Positions 51,788 through 60,831 of a DNA stretch of 64,000 bases are shown here, piece after piece (position 1 is the stretch's first letter; each line of letters starts with the position of its first letter). The stretch is from Christensenella sp034926635 (GTDB taxonomy: Bacteria; Bacillota; Clostridia; Christensenellales; Christensenellaceae), in NCBI GenBank assembly GCA_034926635.1, contig JAYFQX010000005.1, positions 1 to 64,000 on the forward strand, given 5' to 3'. A model generated the notes under the pieces. That model searched no databases. It was not told where the DNA came from and saw only the letters and a list, made by a program, of their open reading frames with translations. The position numbers and the translations under genes were made by a program.

Positions 51788-52663
51788 ATGTTGGCAGGAT
51801 ATTCTGCTGCTTTGATTGCCGCAGGACTTGCGGCTGTTGCGTATTTTATTTTAAATCGGCTGATGACCGGAGTTGCGCCGCCATCGGAAAAAACATGGCT
51901 GACGGAATATCAATATGCACACAGGGGTCTGCATGACGAGATAAGCCCGGAGAATTCATTGGAAGCGTTTCAAAAAGCGGTGGATATGAATTTCGCGATA
52001 GAATTGGATGTTCAGCTTTCCAAAGACGGAAGGATTATGGTGTTCCATGATAAGGATCTTCTGCGAATGACGGGATATAGCGGGAACGTTAGGGATAAAA
52101 GCTTTCGTGAACTGCGCAGTCTGCGCCTTGGGAATACCAATTGCAAGATCCCTACGCTGGAGGAGGTCTTGGCGCTGGTAGGTGGCAGCGTACCGCTTTT
52201 GATTGAACTCAAAACGCGCGGAATGGCCGGAAGCCTGGAAAAGAAGCTTTATGCGGCGCTGCTTGAATATCAAGGGAAATACGCGATACAATCGTTTTCA
52301 CCGTTTTCTGTTAGATGGTTTAAACGCAATGCACCACATATCTACAGGGGGCAGTTAGCCTGCAATTTTTGGAAATGCGGTGATTTTACTGTAAGCCGGC
52401 TGAAACGTTTTTTTCTGGCAAATTTATTGTTGGTAATTCAAAAACTGGGCGTGAATTTTATTTGCCGCCCAAATTTTATCAGCTATGAATTTCATAAAGT
52501 GGATTGTCGTTTGCTGCGCAGGCTGCGCAGGAAGGGCGCGCCGATTTTTGCATGGACGGTAAGAAGTCATGAACAATATGACGGGGCAAAGCCATACGCT
52601 GATTCTATGATTTTTGAAGGGTTTATGCCGGAAGAAATGAAAAAAGAACATATGATGCCATAA
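51788..52663 (+). CDS. Membrane-anchored glycerophosphodiester phosphodiesterase
   Basis: 291 residues. A signal-anchor helix (residues 1-25) is followed by the GDPD TIM barrel: AHRGLHDEISPENSLEAFQKAVD, IELDVQLSKDGRIMVFHDKDLLRMTG, LLIELKTRG and FAWTVRSHEQ. The two histidines and the acidic residues of the metal site are present. Hydrolyses glycerophosphodiesters to glycerol-3-phosphate and an alcohol, or trims teichoic acids. Start at the second ATG in frame, after AAGGAGAAAGAGAGAAG. Confidence 0.9.
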   Translation: MLAGYSAALIAAGLAAVAYFILNRLMTGVAPPSEKTWLTEYQYAHRGLHDEISPENSLEAFQKAVDMNFAIELDVQLSKDGRIMVFHDKDLLRMTGYSGNVRDKSFRELRSLRLGNTNCKIPTLEEVLALVGGSVPLLIELKTRGMAGSLEKKLYAALLEYQGKYAIQSFSPFSVRWFKRNAPHIYRGQLACNFWKCGDFTVSRLKRFFLANLLLVIQKLGVNFICRPNFISYEFHKVDCRLLRRLRRKGAPIFAWTVRSHEQYDGAKPYADSMIFEGFMPEEMKKEHMMP

Positions 52664-52729
52664 AAAGAGTTATGATATCTGCTCAACAATTTTATTTATA
52701 AATTGTATCGTTTGAATCAGATGGGATTA

Positions 52730-52755
52730 AGGCGCCGCAACGGCGCCTTTTTTTG
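52730..52755 (+). terminator. Intrinsic terminator after the GDPD gene
   Basis: Stem AAGGCGCCG / CGGCGCCTT with a two-base loop and a T-run. Confidence 0.88.
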
Positions 52756-52899
52756 TGCCGCCGTTTTTAGGATAACAGGTCGTAACCGCAAAAGTGGGGA
52801 AAGGCGGGATTTGCGGCAGAGTACGTCAATATCATTGGAAAATCGTTAATAAACTGTGAATTATGCATGAAATTCCCCACCTCTTCTTTTTTGTTCTGC

Positions 52900-52905
52900 T
52901 ATAAT
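52900..52905 (+). promoter_or_regulatory. Extended -10 element of the lipoprotein gene
   Basis: TGCTATAAT with TATAAT at 52900-52905; -35 poorly matched. Confidence 0.45.
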
Positions 52906-52947
52906 GGCAGTATTCTAAACAAAGAAATACTGCAAAGGAAACAAGAA

Positions 52948-53745
52948 ATGAAGAAATATTTAATCTTGACATTGGCGGCAGCGCTTGCGCTTTGCGCTTT
53001 TGTGGGATGTTCGTTTTCCGGTGCCGGGAAGGTGCAGGTCATTCCGTCCGAAGAACCGGCAAAAACACCGGAACCGGAAGAGGCAGAGAGCCAGGGACTT
53101 TCTGATGATCAAATACAGGAATTGATCCGTGAAGGCATTGTACCGGAAGAAGCGCAGCAGGAGGATGACGACCTCACATTTTATGATTATGGCAAGGTAA
53201 AGGATGCGCTTGATCGCTATAACGATAAGCTGATATGCAATACGTTGATCCTTCCGGACAACGAGGTTTTGGTCCAGATAGAAAACACCAATGATGTCAC
53301 CGTTCCGATGGTGGGAATATCGCTTTATTTTCCTGATGCCGGCACCCAGGAAGAACGACAGTTTTATCAAATTGCACCGGGAGGTGTTATCGTGATTCCG
53401 TTGGAAGGTACTGAGGGAAAGCTTCCTCGTGCCGTTGCCGCCGACACCTATGTGTCTATGAATCAAAATAATTATACTGATATTCGTGCCAGCCTTGCGA
53501 TAGAAGAAAAAACAGATGAGAAGGGAAGCGAGCTTACGATCACGAACAACGCGGATAAACCATGCCGCAGGATGAGCGTTACCATTAAGTTTTTAAATAG
53601 TACCGGCGTTGCTTATGCACAGGAAAAATCGCTGGAAACGGCAATTGCGCCGGGGCAAAATACGGTATTGGATTTTGAGGTGCCTGACGACGTGGAAGAA
53701 GGTTTTGAAAGCGTGGAATATATTGTAAATGAGGCTGTTGGCTGA
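52948..53745 (+). CDS. Secreted lipoprotein of unknown function
   Basis: 265 residues. Signal peptide MKKYLILTLAAALALCAFVGC with lipobox FVGC (C21), an acidic linker rich in Glu and Pro to about residue 60, then two beta-rich segments that look like an Ig- or FN3-type fold (VLVQIENTNDVTVPMVGISLYF and TITNNADKPCRRMSVTIKFLN). It may hold a surface structure. Start at the ATG after AAAGGAAACAAGA; an upstream extension is unsupported. Confidence 0.82.
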   Translation: MKKYLILTLAAALALCAFVGCSFSGAGKVQVIPSEEPAKTPEPEEAESQGLSDDQIQELIREGIVPEEAQQEDDDLTFYDYGKVKDALDRYNDKLICNTLILPDNEVLVQIENTNDVTVPMVGISLYFPDAGTQEERQFYQIAPGGVIVIPLEGTEGKLPRAVAADTYVSMNQNNYTDIRASLAIEEKTDEKGSELTITNNADKPCRRMSVTIKFLNSTGVAYAQEKSLETAIAPGQNTVLDFEVPDDVEEGFESVEYIVNEAVG

Positions 53746-53867
53746 AAACCGTAATAATATCAGTAAAATTACTTGTATTGCATATCGTTTTGGATTCCTG
53801 TATTGACGGAATCGGCAGCGCGGTGATACTCTTAAATAAAAAATACAACGCAGAGGGAGAAAAGGCA

Positions 53868-54554
53868 ATGAAACGATCGGAAGTGAATGGGATACTAAAG
53901 CTGGCGGAAAGACGCTTGAAGGAAAATAACATTTATCTGCCTGCGTTTGCCTCATGGGGTTTGCAGGACTGGCAAGATTGTGCACAGGACCTGAGCACGC
54001 TGAGAAAAGTTATGCTGGGCTGGGACATTACGGATTTTGGCAGTAAAAATTTTCGGGAAGTCGGTGCGGTACTGTTTACCATCCGTAACGGGATGGCAGA
54101 TGAACCGGGAGTGGGTACTCCTTATGCCGAAAAGATGCTGTTTGTGCAGGAGGGTCAGAGGCTTCCGCTGCATTATCATGTCACAAAGACAGAAGATATC
54201 ATCAACCGCGGCGGCGGGGATATGTTCATGATCCTTTATCATGCAAACGAAGATGGAACGATTGATTATGAAAGCGACGTGCATTTGGATTGTGATGGGA
54301 TTCCGCGGACAGTGAAGGCTGGGGAACGTTTTTTGGTGACGCGCGGCAACAGCGTAACGCTGCGCCCGTACACCGCCCATATTTTTGGCGCGGAGCAAGG
54401 CACCGGGGATCTTGTCGCGTGGGAAGTATCTTCTGTAAACGATGATAAAACAGATAACTATTGGTGTGAGCCTGCGAGCAGGTTTTCCGGGATTGAGGAA
54501 GATGAACAGCCCCTGCACCTTCTGTGCAACGAATATGATCAATTTATAAAATAG
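53868..54554 (+). CDS. D-lyxose isomerase (cupin)
   Basis: 228 residues, D-lyxose/D-mannose isomerase family of cupin enzymes that interconvert D-lyxose with D-xylulose. Metal ligands in LPLHYHVTKTEDI (two His and a Glu) with a further histidine in YTAHIFGAEQG. N-terminal KRSEVNGILKLAERRLKENNIYLPAFASW is typical. Start at the ATG after GAGGGAGAAAAGGCA; the frame runs 30 codons upstream without a site. Converges on a transaldolase-like gene, giving a possible route from pentoses into the pentose phosphate pathway. Confidence 0.88.
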   Translation: MKRSEVNGILKLAERRLKENNIYLPAFASWGLQDWQDCAQDLSTLRKVMLGWDITDFGSKNFREVGAVLFTIRNGMADEPGVGTPYAEKMLFVQEGQRLPLHYHVTKTEDIINRGGGDMFMILYHANEDGTIDYESDVHLDCDGIPRTVKAGERFLVTRGNSVTLRPYTAHIFGAEQGTGDLVAWEVSSVNDDKTDNYWCEPASRFSGIEEDEQPLHLLCNEYDQFIK

Positions 54555-54570
54555 ACGTGAAACAGGTATC

Positions 54571-54599
54571 AAAAAAGAGCAGCGCCGCTGCTCTTTTTT
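54571..54599. terminator. Bidirectional intrinsic terminator
   Basis: Stem AGAGCAGC / GCTGCTCT with A-run and T-run on the sides, between the converging lyxose isomerase and transaldolase-like genes. Confidence 0.85.
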
Positions 54600-54615
54600 A
54601 TATTCTTTTATCCGC

Positions 54616-55293
54616 TTATTTTAGGTGGGTGCCTTCTACTTCATTCACCAGAGAATAAAAATCGCTGGTGAAGTTTTCTTCTGCACAGACCGTACCGTCG
54701 TGATAGGTAAGTGCACGCAATACGTCAGGCCCCGCCGTCACTGCGCCAACACCATATCGGCAAAGGCTTAACACCTGTTGCGAATTCCGGAAACTGGCGG
54801 CAAGAACATGCGTCTGCATATTTTGTTTTTGGAAGATATCGTGGATATCCTTGGCGATTTGAACACCATCGACACCCATATTATCGAGACGGTTGATATA
54901 AGGCGCTACAAAACTTGCGCCTGCTTTTCCTGCCATAAAAGCCTGCATCGCAGAATAGACGATCGTCGCCGTTACGTGGATGCCCTCTTTGTGCAGCAGA
55001 TGGATAGCGCGTATGCCCTCCTGCGTGACAGGAACCTTAACGTAAAGGTCGTCGCCCAATTCGCGCAGCATAAAATGCGCTTCTTCCAGCATTTTGTCAG
55101 CAGTCTTGGAAATCAGCTGTGCATGGAGCATAGATTCTTTGGGAATAAAAGTACGAATTTCCTTTAAAACCTTGAAGATGTTCTGGTGTTCCTTCAAGAG
55201 AATCGACGGGTTTGTGGTGACGCCGTCATAGGGAAAACTGTCATAAAGCTTTCTGATTTCGTCAATGTTTGCATTGTCGATGAGTACCAGCAT
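54616..55293 (-). CDS. Transaldolase / fructose-6-phosphate aldolase family protein
   Basis: 225 residues, short class I aldolase barrel. N-terminal LVLIDNANIDEIRKLYDSFPYDGVTTNPSILLKE, Schiff-base lysine in LYVKVPVTQEGIRAIHLL, and TATIVYSAMQAFMAGKAGASFVAPYINRLD. The family includes small transaldolases and fructose-6-phosphate aldolases; sequence alone does not decide. The protein replaces or supplements the large transaldolase in the pentose phosphate pathway with tkt at 13 kb. Confidence 0.9.
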   Translation of the reverse strand: MLVLIDNANIDEIRKLYDSFPYDGVTTNPSILLKEHQNIFKVLKEIRTFIPKESMLHAQLISKTADKMLEEAHFMLRELGDDLYVKVPVTQEGIRAIHLLHKEGIHVTATIVYSAMQAFMAGKAGASFVAPYINRLDNMGVDGVQIAKDIHDIFQKQNMQTHVLAASFRNSQQVLSLCRYGVGAVTAGPDVLRALTYHDGTVCAEENFTSDFYSLVNEVEGTHLK

Positions 55294-55380
55294 AATAAAA
55301 AATGCCTCCTTAAAAATTAACTAACGCCTGAGCGCACTATTATCGGCGCGGGCAGACGATATTGATCAGGGTATAAACTT

Positions 55381-56559
55381 TCAGGAAATACTGGGGATCG
55401 GCACGTCAGCATCCACATCAGCGGAATAATCCACTTCCGGGATATGAAATCCAAACATCCGATAAAAATCTTCCCAATAACCTTCTACATCCGCAAGGTC
55501 AGCAAGCGTATCGTTGTCAATCTTCTCCCAGGCATCGCTGACGGCTTTTTGGATCTCTTCGCGCATTTCCCAGTCATCAATGCGGATATAGCCCTGCGCA
55601 TCTACCGGTACAGAAGGCTGGAACAGGCGGTCGTGGAACAAGCGGTACATTTGCTGCATGCAACCTTCGTGAAGATGCGCCTGCTTCATTACTTTATATA
55701 GAATGGAGATATATAAGGGCACGATCGGGATTGCCGCAGATGCCTGCGTAACAAGACCTTTGTTTACGGAAACATAAGCGGAAAGCCCTGGGATTTCCCG
55801 GCTCATTTCCTGTGCCGTTTGAAACAGGTGTTCCTTAGCTTTTCCGATGGATCCGTGGGTATACATAGGGTAGGTCAGTTGTGGCCCGATATAAGAATAA
55901 GCGACTGTTTTGGCATTTTCTGCCAGCACACCGGCGTTTTGCAGCTCGTGCATCCAGTCTTGCCAGTCTTCGCCGCCCATAACTTTGATAGTCGCATCAA
56001 TTTCTTCCGGGGTAGCGGGGGGAACAGAGACCTCAGACACTTGCCGTGTGGAAAGATCAATTGTTTTATTGGTGTATTCTTGATCCGTTGTTTTCAAAAC
56101 AGAAGTAACAGATGTACCGTCCGGCATGGTGCGCCGCGGTGCGGCAAGGCTGTAGACCACGAGATCTACCGTACCGAGATCGGCTTTGATCAGTTCAATG
56201 GTTTGTTTTTTTATATCAGCAGAAAAAGCATCCCCGTTTATGGTTTTGGCGTAAAGACCGTCTGCATGGGCAAATTCTTCAAATGCAGCGGTATTATACC
56301 ATCCGGCAGATGCCGTGCGTTTCCCGCTTGCGGGACGCTCGAACATAATGCCAAGGGTTGAAGCGCCGCAGGAATATGCCGCAGCGATCCGGGAAGAAAG
56401 CCCATAGCCTGTGGAACAACCGATGACCAATACTTTTTTGGCACCGTCTGTTTTTGGCATGCTTTTTGTATATTCTATTTGCTGCCTTACATTTTCGCGG
56501 CATCCGGCGGGATGCGCCGTTGTACAGATAAATCCTCTTACCTTAGGTTCTATGATCAT
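55381..56559 (-). CDS. fabV: trans-2-Enoyl-CoA / enoyl-ACP reductase (Ter/FabV family)
   Basis: 392 residues. NADH-binding region VLVIGCSTGYGLSSRIAAAY and the catalytic Tyr-X8-Lys as Y233 and K242 in YPMYTHGSIGKAK, then NKGLVTQASAAIPIVPLYIS. The family reduces trans-2-enoyl thioesters irreversibly; FabV works in fatty acid synthesis and Ter in butyrate-type fermentation, and sequence alone does not separate them. Start at the ATG after AAAGGAG; a 26-codon extension lacks a site. Single gene, divergent from the macro-domain gene. Confidence 0.9.
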   Translation of the reverse strand: MIIEPKVRGFICTTAHPAGCRENVRQQIEYTKSMPKTDGAKKVLVIGCSTGYGLSSRIAAAYSCGASTLGIMFERPASGKRTASAGWYNTAAFEEFAHADGLYAKTINGDAFSADIKKQTIELIKADLGTVDLVVYSLAAPRRTMPDGTSVTSVLKTTDQEYTNKTIDLSTRQVSEVSVPPATPEEIDATIKVMGGEDWQDWMHELQNAGVLAENAKTVAYSYIGPQLTYPMYTHGSIGKAKEHLFQTAQEMSREIPGLSAYVSVNKGLVTQASAAIPIVPLYISILYKVMKQAHLHEGCMQQMYRLFHDRLFQPSVPVDAQGYIRIDDWEMREEIQKAVSDAWEKIDNDTLADLADVEGYWEDFYRMFGFHIPEVDYSADVDADVPIPSIS

Positions 56560-56736
56560 AATTAAAAACTCCTTTGATTTACCGGGGTGTGAACTACATT
56601 TTTCCCACCTTAATCGTATTCGAGTATATTTTACCACAACAAAGCATTTTTTTCAGCATAAATTATGGAGGCACGCTTTACAGGAAGAAAAAAGAAAGGT
56701 ATGCTGATGGAGAAGACACGGGAAAGGAGAATAGCC

Positions 56737-57294
56737 ATGGGAAGATTTGTTGTTGTGATGGGGGATATTACCAAAGAAAATGTCGACGCAATCGTCAATG
56801 CGGCCAATACATCGCTTTTGGGAGGCGGGGGCGTGGATGGCGCGATCCATCGAGCGGCAGGATCAGCGCTTTTGTCAGAATGCCGGTTGCTGGGAGGCTG
56901 CGAAACCGGAAAAGCCAAGATTACAAAAGGGTATGGGCTTCCTGCAAAACATGTGATCCATACGCCGGGACCTGTTTGGCGGGGAGGCACGCACGGAGAA
57001 GAAGCATTGCTGGAAAGCTGTTACCGTTCGTGCATGGGGCTTGCTGCGGAGCATAGCATACAAACCCTTGCATTTCCGTCCATTAGTACGGGCGTGTACC
57101 GTTTTCCGCCGGAGAAAGCCGCGCGGATCGCTGTAAATACCATTTTTTCCTGTATGAAAGAATATCCCGGGATCAAAGAGGTAAAAATGGTCTGTTTTGA
57201 TGACCGCACAAAAGAGGCATATGACCGCGCTCTTCAGGAAGCACGGAACTGGGAAACGGAATCCGGACTTGAAAAACCAGAAAAAAGAGATTAA
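56737..57294 (+). CDS. Macro domain protein (O-acetyl-ADP-ribose deacetylase type)
   Basis: 185 residues. Macro fold with VVVMGDITKENVDAIVNAANTSLLGGGGVDGAIHRAAG, the catalytic Asn-Asp region, HTPGPVWRGG and the phosphate loop SISTGVYRFPPEKAARIA. Related YmdB-type enzymes remove acetyl groups from O-acetyl-ADP-ribose or ADP-ribose from proteins. Start at the ATG after GGAAAGGAGAATAGCC; an earlier ATG 24 codons upstream is less likely. Confidence 0.93.
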   Translation: MGRFVVVMGDITKENVDAIVNAANTSLLGGGGVDGAIHRAAGSALLSECRLLGGCETGKAKITKGYGLPAKHVIHTPGPVWRGGTHGEEALLESCYRSCMGLAAEHSIQTLAFPSISTGVYRFPPEKAARIAVNTIFSCMKEYPGIKEVKMVCFDDRTKEAYDRALQEARNWETESGLEKPEKRD

Positions 57295-57395
57295 AATAGT
57301 ATTATAAATCAATAAGCGCGCGTATAATGGTTCAGCGTAAAATCCTATCATCGGGATTTTACGCTTTTTTTATCGCCCGTGAGCAGGAGAAAATT

Positions 57396-57887
57396 ATGGA
57401 ATTTTATAGAAAGTTACCCAGAAATAAAAAAGAATTTATGCTGTTTATGGCAGTGATATCCGTGATATCGGTCAACATCATAGCGCCGCTGATTACCTGT
57501 TTTGAAATAGGGTTTCGTCTGGAGGTATGGGCGGATGTGCTTTGCGTCATTCCGTTTATCTGGCTTTGTGTCATTGCGTTGGTGCTGATTACCTACAAAC
57601 CTGCGGAATGGTTGACTGCAAAAATCGTGCAACATGACGATAGCTTTAACGCGCACATAATAGTAAATATTCTTTGCACGGTGTTTTTGATGTCTGCTTT
57701 TTTGACGGTTTTTGGAACATGGATCGGCAGCAGACAAATTAGCATGGAACCGCTTCGGTTGTTTTTTTATAAGTGGCCGCGTAACTTTGCGATTTCTTTT
57801 GCGGTAGAACTGTGCGTCGCCCAGCCGCTGGCACGTAAAGTGATGGAAAAGCTGCATGATAGGCAGGAAGAATATGACAATTCCTGA
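57396..57887 (+). CDS. DUF2798 family membrane protein
   Basis: 163 residues, four transmembrane helices in two similar halves: LPRNKKEFMLFMAVISVISVN... and NAHIIVNILCTVFLMSAFL, each ending in a Pro-Ala-x-x-(Lys/Arg) segment (YKPAEWLTAKIV and VAQPLARKVME). This repeated pattern is DUF2798. Function unknown. ATG after AGGAGAAAATT. Confidence 0.82.
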   Translation: MEFYRKLPRNKKEFMLFMAVISVISVNIIAPLITCFEIGFRLEVWADVLCVIPFIWLCVIALVLITYKPAEWLTAKIVQHDDSFNAHIIVNILCTVFLMSAFLTVFGTWIGSRQISMEPLRLFFYKWPRNFAISFAVELCVAQPLARKVMEKLHDRQEEYDNS

Positions 57888-57953
57888 AAAGTGCTAAAAA
57901 ATAAAACAATTCATTTGTCCGATCAAAATAAAAACCGTCCGTCAACAAGAAAA

Positions 57954-58307
57954 TCAAAGGGAATCAGAGAATTTACCGCGATAGAAATTTTCATTTTCAA
58001 GCTTTTTGGCTGTCACACGAAACAAAACACAGCCGTCCGGGCATACAATATTCTTGCTGTATTGACTATCGCCGCCGACGTTTCTCAGATCGCCGCCGCT
58101 TCTTACGGCTTCCATGATGGGAAACAGAACCGTCATGGTTTTGGAACAAATTCCCTGTCCTTCAGCGTTGACGGGACACCCGTAAGTGCAGGTATATTTA
58201 TCTCCAATCTCTTCTCCGTTTCTGCAATACCGCTCTGTGCGGTCGCCGCGTAAAAATCCTACTACCTCGATCTCCCATTCGTATTCCTCATCATACCACT
58301 TCTTCAT
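57954..58307 (-). CDS. TIGR04076 family protein
   Basis: 117 residues, small cysteine-containing protein. Conserved YCRNGEEIGDKYTC, CPVNAEGQGICSKTMTVLFPIMEAVRSGGDL and VCPDGCVLFRVTAKK match TIGR04076 as I remember it. Several of its cysteines could bind metal. ATG after AGGAGGCCTGTT; a longer frame upstream overlaps the GT4 terminator. Confidence 0.85.
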   Translation of the reverse strand: MKKWYDEEYEWEIEVVGFLRGDRTERYCRNGEEIGDKYTCTYGCPVNAEGQGICSKTMTVLFPIMEAVRSGGDLRNVGGDSQYSKNIVCPDGCVLFRVTAKKLENENFYRGKFSDSL

Positions 58308-58346
58308 AACAGGCCTCCTGTTTTGCCTTTTTAAACGAATAAAAAA

Positions 58347-58378
58347 GCATGCTGCGACAACCTTGCCCCGCAGCATGC
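58347..58378 (-). terminator. Intrinsic terminator of the GT4 gene
   Basis: Perfect ten-base-pair stem GCATGCTGCG / CGCAGCATGC with a 12-base loop, followed on the minus strand by TTTTTT. Confidence 0.88.
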
Positions 58379-58394
58379 CATAAATATTTTGTTG

Positions 58395-59465
58395 TTACAT
58401 GACGCGAGCAGCAACGCTTTTCAGGGCGTCCGCATATTTTTTCTTGCAGTTTACCAAATCATAAGATTCTGCAACATCCCCGCGTGCGAGGCTTCCCATA
58501 TGCTCTCTTGCGCGCTCGTCGCGAAGTTCCATCATGCAGTCGCAGCAGCGGTCGGTGTTGCCAACCTTGACCAGATACCCGGTGACGCCGTTCAGGATAT
58601 ATTCGCTAGCACCCACCGTATCGGAAGAAACGACCGGAACCTCGCAAGCCATAGACTCAAGACCAACGAGCCCGAATGCTTCTGCGGCGCTCATATTGAT
58701 GGTTGCATCCATGGTATTCAAAACTGCCGGGAGATCGTCGTTTTTCACATAGCCGATAAATTCCACCCGGTCTGCAATCCCCATACTTTGTGCTTTTTGC
58801 TTTAAACTGTTTTCCAAAGAACCCGCACCGGCAATTTTCAGCGTTGCATTCATTGCAGACTGCTGGAGGAATTTTGCAAAAGCGTCAATCACGAGATCCA
58901 CACCATTGCCGTATTCCAGCGCTTTTAAGCTGCCGAAGCAAATGGAATCATCGGGTTTTTCCACGTCTTCCTTTTGAAATTTTTGAAGATCAACGCCAAA
59001 CGGAACCACAAAAGTTGATTTTTCTTTTTTATAGAGCTCTTTTACGCGCGTGATCATACTGGGCGACGGCGCGATGATTGCATCCGCATATTTGATGCTC
59101 TTTACCACGATGCCTTTTTTCCCAAGATCCGCCGCCGCGTAAATATCAGGACCTAAAACCGTAAGCACGGTGTGCGGTGCTTTTGCTTTTATGGCAAGCA
59201 CGCCATAGGTTGTTGCGCCCAGCGCGTTGACTACGCCGAAATTTTCTGACGCTAGATAAGTCTTGAGCTGTGCCGCGTTTTTTTTGTAACCGTTTTGCAT
59301 TTCCGAAAAGGGAAGGTATACAACCGTCACTTTTTCGTTTAGCTCGCCTGCTTCGTCTTTTTGTTCGGGCAGAGAATAAACCGTCACATCGTTTTCATCG
59401 CAGAGCGTGTTCGCCCATTTAATGGTATGAGGGGAATTGGCAGCTGCCAAAAATGCGATTTTCAT
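58395..59465 (-). CDS. Glycosyltransferase family 4
   Basis: 356 residues, GT-B fold. C-terminal nucleotide-sugar motif with GLVGLESMACEVPVVSSDTVGASEYILNGVTGYLVKVGN, including the E-x7-E type acidic pair, and an N-terminal KIAFLAAANSPHTIKWANTLCDE. Probable role in surface polysaccharide or glycolipid synthesis; acceptor unknown. It follows dapL by 31 bases on the same strand and may be co-transcribed, although functions differ. Confidence 0.9.
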   Translation of the reverse strand: MKIAFLAAANSPHTIKWANTLCDENDVTVYSLPEQKDEAGELNEKVTVVYLPFSEMQNGYKKNAAQLKTYLASENFGVVNALGATTYGVLAIKAKAPHTVLTVLGPDIYAAADLGKKGIVVKSIKYADAIIAPSPSMITRVKELYKKEKSTFVVPFGVDLQKFQKEDVEKPDDSICFGSLKALEYGNGVDLVIDAFAKFLQQSAMNATLKIAGAGSLENSLKQKAQSMGIADRVEFIGYVKNDDLPAVLNTMDATINMSAAEAFGLVGLESMACEVPVVSSDTVGASEYILNGVTGYLVKVGNTDRCCDCMMELRDERAREHMGSLARGDVAESYDLVNCKKKYADALKSVAARVM

Positions 59466-59496
59466 AGAATTACCTCTCTTATTCTTTCAATAATAT

Positions 59497-60729
59497 TTAT
59501 TTCAGGTTTGCAAGCCGCTCGATTGCCTGCTGCGTATTTTCGCGCGTGTTGAAAGCCGTCAGGCGGAAATATCCTTCGCCGGATTTGCCAAACCCGCTGC
59601 CCGGTGTGCCGATAACATTTGCTTCATACAGGAGTTTATCAAAGAAATCCCAGCTTTTCATGCCGCCCGGCGTTTTTAGCCAGATATAAGGAGAATTGAC
59701 CCCACCGTAGGAAGTGATGCCGATTTCCGCAAGACCGTGCTTGATGATCGCGGCATTTTCCAGATAAAACCGGATGGTGTCCTCAACCTGTTTTTTGCCT
59801 TCGGACGTATAAATTGCAGCTGCGCCCCGCTGCACGATATAGGAAACGCCGTTGAATTTGGTTGTGTGGCGGCGCAGCCACATGGCGTTGAGACTCACTT
59901 TACCGCCATGACCGTCATCGCCCATGAGTTCTTTGGGAACCACGGTGTAAGCACAGCGCGTGCCGGTGAAGCCCGCTGTTTTGGAGAAGCTGCGAAATTC
60001 CACCGCGCAGGATTTTGCGCCTTCGATTTCGTATATGCTGTGAGGGACATCCTGATCGGTAATAAACCTTTCGTATGCGCCGTCAAATAAAATCAACGCG
60101 CCTGTGGCGTTTGCCCAATCCACCCATTTTTGGAGCTGCCCGCGGGTGAGCGCCGTGCCCGTTGGGTTGTTAGGCGAGCAAAGATACATCACATCAATCT
60201 CTTTTTCCGGAATTGCCGGAACAAAACCGTTTTCCGCCGTGGTGGGAATATAAGTGATGCTCTGAAACTGTCCCGCGCCGCCGTCAAATTCACCGGAGCG
60301 TCCTGCCATCACGTTGGTGTCTACATAGACGGGATAAACCGGATCTGTAAGACCGATCCGTGCATCTGCTGAAATCAGTTCCTGAAAATTCCCGGTATCG
60401 CACTTGCTGCCGTCCGAAACAAATATTTCGTCCAGACCGATATCAATCCCGCGGGAAGCATAATCGCCCTGCTGGATGGCAGAACGCAGGAATTCATAAC
60501 CCTGTTCCGGTCCGTATCCCATAAATGTTTTTGCATCTGACATCTCCTGCGTTGCCGCGTCGATCGCCTGCAGTACAGCAGGAGCAAGCGGGCGGGTTAC
60601 ATCGCCGATCCCGAGCGCAATCAGTTCCTTGTCCGGATTTTCTTTTTTATATGCCGCAACCCTGTGCGCAATTTCTGAAAAAAGATAACTGCCCTGCAGT
60701 CTGGAAAAGTTTGGATTTACTTTAAACAT
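59497..60729 (-). CDS. dapL: LL-diaminopimelate aminotransferase
   Basis: 410 residues, PLP enzyme that converts tetrahydrodipicolinate directly to LL-diaminopimelate in lysine and peptidoglycan synthesis. N-terminal FKVNPNFSRLQGSYLFSEIAHRVAAYKKENPDK and the phrases LGIGDVTRPLAPAV, FMGYGPEQGYEFLR, DPVYPVYVDTNVMAG and PLP lysine in FRSFSKTAGFTGTRC. These fit DapL rather than general aspartate aminotransferase. The dapD/dapC/dapE route is thus probably not needed. Confidence 0.95.
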   Translation of the reverse strand: MFKVNPNFSRLQGSYLFSEIAHRVAAYKKENPDKELIALGIGDVTRPLAPAVLQAIDAATQEMSDAKTFMGYGPEQGYEFLRSAIQQGDYASRGIDIGLDEIFVSDGSKCDTGNFQELISADARIGLTDPVYPVYVDTNVMAGRSGEFDGGAGQFQSITYIPTTAENGFVPAIPEKEIDVMYLCSPNNPTGTALTRGQLQKWVDWANATGALILFDGAYERFITDQDVPHSIYEIEGAKSCAVEFRSFSKTAGFTGTRCAYTVVPKELMGDDGHGGKVSLNAMWLRRHTTKFNGVSYIVQRGAAAIYTSEGKKQVEDTIRFYLENAAIIKHGLAEIGITSYGGVNSPYIWLKTPGGMKSWDFFDKLLYEANVIGTPGSGFGKSGEGYFRLTAFNTRENTQQAIERLANLK

Positions 60730-60767
60730 TTTTATTCTCCTTGCAGTAAAATTACATACACCTTAAT

Positions 60768-60795
60768 AATATACTATTCACTGGCGAAAACACAA
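60768..60795 (-). promoter_or_regulatory. Possible promoter of dapL
   Basis: Minus strand TTGTGT (60790-60795), 16-bp spacer, TATATT (60768-60773). Confidence 0.4.
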
Positions 60796-60831
60796 TAGTT
60801 TTATCAAAAACCAGGCAGCCGCATAATGGTG

